DNA from: CAYYTU01 sp964474655
GTDB lineage: Bacteria; Chloroflexota; Anaerolineae; B4-G1
Direction: 5' to 3'
NCBI GenBank assembly: GCA_964474655.1
Contig: CAYYTU010000023.1
Location: 1-42,944, forward strand
Length of the DNA: 42,944 bases
The notes under the pieces are model-generated. The model searched no databases, had not been told where the DNA came from, and saw only the letters and a program-made list of their open reading frames with translations. The position numbers and the translations under genes are program-made. Position 1 is the stretch's first letter; the number at the start of each line of letters is the position of its first letter. Below are positions 41,274 to 42,944 of the stretch, one piece after another.

Positions 41274-42608
41274 TCAACCTTGGCTTTCGCCCTGACGATC
41301 TAAATCGCGCTCGACAGCAGATCGAAGCCGGCCTGGCATATATTCCGCTGCTTGCGGCAGCCAATCCTGCAACTCCGACGATGTGGTCAGATTTTCCAAA
41401 ATATCGATAAATCGAAGCGCAATGACGTAAGGCGGCATAGTGGTCTGCGTCTCTGACAACTGCTGGAAGGCCTCCGTGATGGCACCAATCATCTGGCGCT
41501 GGACACTGGCGCGAGCCTTCTCAAGTAGACGGATGACCTCTGCTTCCCCTTCGGATTCACGCGCCAAGCGCCGTCGCTCCCAGCGCGATGCCCAGCTCTC
41601 CACCCGTTGTGCCAAGACCTCCTCGTCCTCGACTTCGATGTTGCCTATCCCAATGGCCTTGACGTCTATGCCATAAGGTCTCATCTCCGGGGCGAGCTGT
41701 TCCGCGACTTCTTTCCGAATCACCTCCCGAGGCGGTTCTTGTCCCTCACCAGTGCTTAACAATTGATCAAGTCTCTCCTTCGCAAAAGCGTCGCGCAACA
41801 TATCGGCCGCGCACTCGGTGACGACTTCTTCCCAGCCGATCTCCTCACCTTCAGGACCTACCCCTTTGGTGTGTACAGCTTTCAAGACCGCATCGGGATC
41901 AACCGGATAGAGGCCTTCTCCTCTTGCTCTACGGCGGTCGATCTGGAAAATGGCGAACATCATCACGCTGATTGAAATGCCATCCCGCGTGAGAGCGTGA
42001 ACGTTCTTAGCCTGTGTCTGGAGACGTAGATCAATCAAGTCCCGAGGTCGCTCCTTGCGTCCGGTGAAGACAAACCCTTGCCCTCCCACTTGAGCATCCC
42101 CTGGCCCCGTTGTAAGTGGTATGGCGTAGTGACTGCTTGCCATCACAAAGCCCGGCCCCGCTTGAGGCAGCAACAGGCTTCCCTCAACACGCTTCTCCAG
42201 CTCCCCATCGACTTCCCGATAGATGGGATGATTCAACCCCCACATATAAGCCCTTAACGCGCGTCCTGCTTGACTGCGGCGCTTATGTTTGCTGGGCATA
42301 ATTGGAAGGAGAAAGATACCGCAGAAAGCAAGCCCCATCCTGAGCAAAAGCCAAGCAGGGAGGAATATTAAAACCAGGCCCAGAAAGCCTCCCAGGAGAA
42401 CTTGCCAGGAGAAGAGACCAGTACCGTCGCCGGCCACTGAACCTCCAGCCATCATACCCAACACCAAAGACCAGCCCCCTACTGCCAGGTAAACCAACGC
42501 CGTCCGTGAGACGCGCTCCGTGCCCTTCGACCTACACCAAAGGATGAGGCCGTAGACCCCAGCGCTGAGCATACCTAATAGTCCCAAGGGAATCCAGAAA
42601 CCACTCAT
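41274..42608 (-). CDS. SPFH/band-7-like membrane protein, first copy
   Basis: A 444-residue protein with four predicted N-terminal membrane segments (about residues 4-24, 38-58, 66-84, 88-106). A band-7-like domain follows (about 150-300: GPGFVMASSHYAIPLTTGPG, DLRLQTQAKNVHALTRDGISISVMMFAIFQ, and IDVKAIGIGNIEVEDEEVL) and a helical coiled-coil tail (AQRVESWASRWERRRLARESEGEAEVIRLLEKA-type, split here into short motifs such as ESEGEAEVIRLLEK). This final alpha segment is characteristic of stomatin/flotillin proteins. It lies 16 bases after the 101-residue gene. There is no good ribosome site visible. With its paralogue it could scaffold a membrane microdomain or cage. Confidence 0.78.
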   Translation of the reverse strand: MSGFWIPLGLLGMLSAGVYGLILWCRSKGTERVSRTALVYLAVGGWSLVLGMMAGGSVAGDGTGLFSWQVLLGGFLGLVLIFLPAWLLLRMGLAFCGIFLLPIMPSKHKRRSQAGRALRAYMWGLNHPIYREVDGELEKRVEGSLLLPQAGPGFVMASSHYAIPLTTGPGDAQVGGQGFVFTGRKERPRDLIDLRLQTQAKNVHALTRDGISISVMMFAIFQIDRRRARGEGLYPVDPDAVLKAVHTKGVGPEGEEIGWEEVVTECAADMLRDAFAKERLDQLLSTGEGQEPPREVIRKEVAEQLAPEMRPYGIDVKAIGIGNIEVEDEEVLAQRVESWASRWERRRLARESEGEAEVIRLLEKARASVQRQMIGAITEAFQQLSETQTTMPPYVIALRFIDILENLTTSSELQDWLPQAAEYMPGRLRSAVERDLDRQGESQG

Positions 42609-42624
42609 CGGGGTGAAATTTACC

Positions 42625-42930
42625 TCACTTTGCTTGCTTTATGCTGCTAATGCGACTCCAGGGATCGGCCTCTATGATGTAAGCGACGCTCTCTGTCCAA
42701 TTTCCAATCGTACTTTCATCCTGATATTCTCTCTCCACGATAGCTTTTAGCTCGATCCCACCGTCGTCTGTCCTCTTCATCTCATCCCATATCCAGCTTC
42801 TGGGCTCAAGATTATCACCGATGACTTGTGGTGTAATTGGCCGACGCATAGCGCGTTCCGCCTCACGTTGGACGACTCGCTCCAACAAATCCCCCTGCAG
42901 AAAGATCGGTGGAGGGAGCTGTTGATTCAT
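42625..42930 (-). CDS. Small protein of unknown function, first visible gene of SPFH operon
   Basis: A 101-residue soluble protein (MNQQLPPPIFLQGDLLERVV at its start, EADPWSRISSIKQAK at its end) with no membrane segment; the C-terminal half alternates charged strands (GGIELKAIVEREY, AYIIEADPW). The family was not recognised. The ATG overlaps a TGA in ATGA, and the 15 bases beyond it to the window edge stay open in that frame (reading STPVA, stop), so an upstream gene in the same operon may end here. The gene would then be translationally coupled to it. It appears complete. Its tight linkage with the SPFH pair suggests it is an adaptor or modulator of that complex. Confidence 0.6.
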   Translation of the reverse strand: MNQQLPPPIFLQGDLLERVVQREAERAMRRPITPQVIGDNLEPRSWIWDEMKRTDDGGIELKAIVEREYQDESTIGNWTESVAYIIEADPWSRISSIKQAK

Positions 42931-42944
42931 GCGACTGGCGTACT

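Noticed and set aside
1..42944. tRNA or rRNA genes
   Set aside because: No T-loop/acceptor pattern or rRNA-like stretch was noticed in the intergenic regions; a covariance search would be decisive.

Overview
The window looks like a high-GC chromosome segment of a Chloroflexota bacterium, most likely an Anaerolineae/Caldilineae relative. Evidence: secreted or membrane-anchored proteins with long Thr/Pro 'TPTPT' stalks, strong AAGGAG ribosome binding sites, a Gram-positive-type LexA box, Tat-type lipoprotein solute-binding protein, and a dense load of short tandem and fold-back repeats. No rRNA, tRNA, CRISPR array or transposase gene was seen. The taxonomic call is inference.

Left flank (1-8900): a Pro/Thr-stalk lipoprotein with a beta-propeller-like domain; a radical SAM/helix-hairpin-helix DNA-repair-type protein behind a consensus promoter carrying an SOS box; a second stalked lipoprotein with two tandem modules and a LamG-like C-terminus; a subtilisin-like protease fused to a multi-pass membrane domain; a HypE/PurM-like protein; a small membrane protein; and a stretch of decayed reading frames.

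Core (8889-37322): a catabolic island with five non-pyrrolysine MttB-family (trimethylamine/betaine methyltransferase-like) genes. On the minus strand a GntR/FadR regulator heads an operon of mttB-C, a trans-sulfuration-type PLP enzyme, an unknown protein, mttB-B, mttB-A and a proline racemase-family enzyme. Divergently, on the plus strand, lie an oligopeptide-type ABC importer (binding protein, permease with a ~385-residue insertion, second permease, fused double ATPase), a CBS-ACT protein, a methylaspartate ammonia-lyase-like enzyme, mttB-D, a molybdenum hydroxylase (fused iron-sulfur/molybdopterin subunit plus FAD subunit), mttB-E and a class I aminotransferase. The likely logic is uptake of N-methylated amino-acid-like compounds (betaines), demethylation, then racemisation, oxidation, deamination or transamination of the carbon skeleton. 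No corrinoid protein, corrinoid activase or methylcorrinoid:tetrahydrofolate methyltransferase is encoded here, so methyl transfer would need partners elsewhere. Two toxin-antitoxin modules are wedged into the plus-strand operon; one has a truncated toxin.

The island is peppered with three families of short tandem repeats (two of period 8, one of period 7), a fold-back element, an inverted-repeat element and a 150-bp direct repeat. Two repeat types sit in frame inside the molybdenum hydroxylase gene, and one cuts off a toxin gene.

Right flank (37323-42944): a stalked membrane protein, then a tight minus-strand operon entering from beyond the right edge: a 101-residue protein, two membrane-anchored SPFH/band-7-like proteins and a helical-repeat protein with a Chloroflexota effector-associated-like N-terminus. 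This last group is the best candidate for an undescribed system, possibly conflict or stress related.
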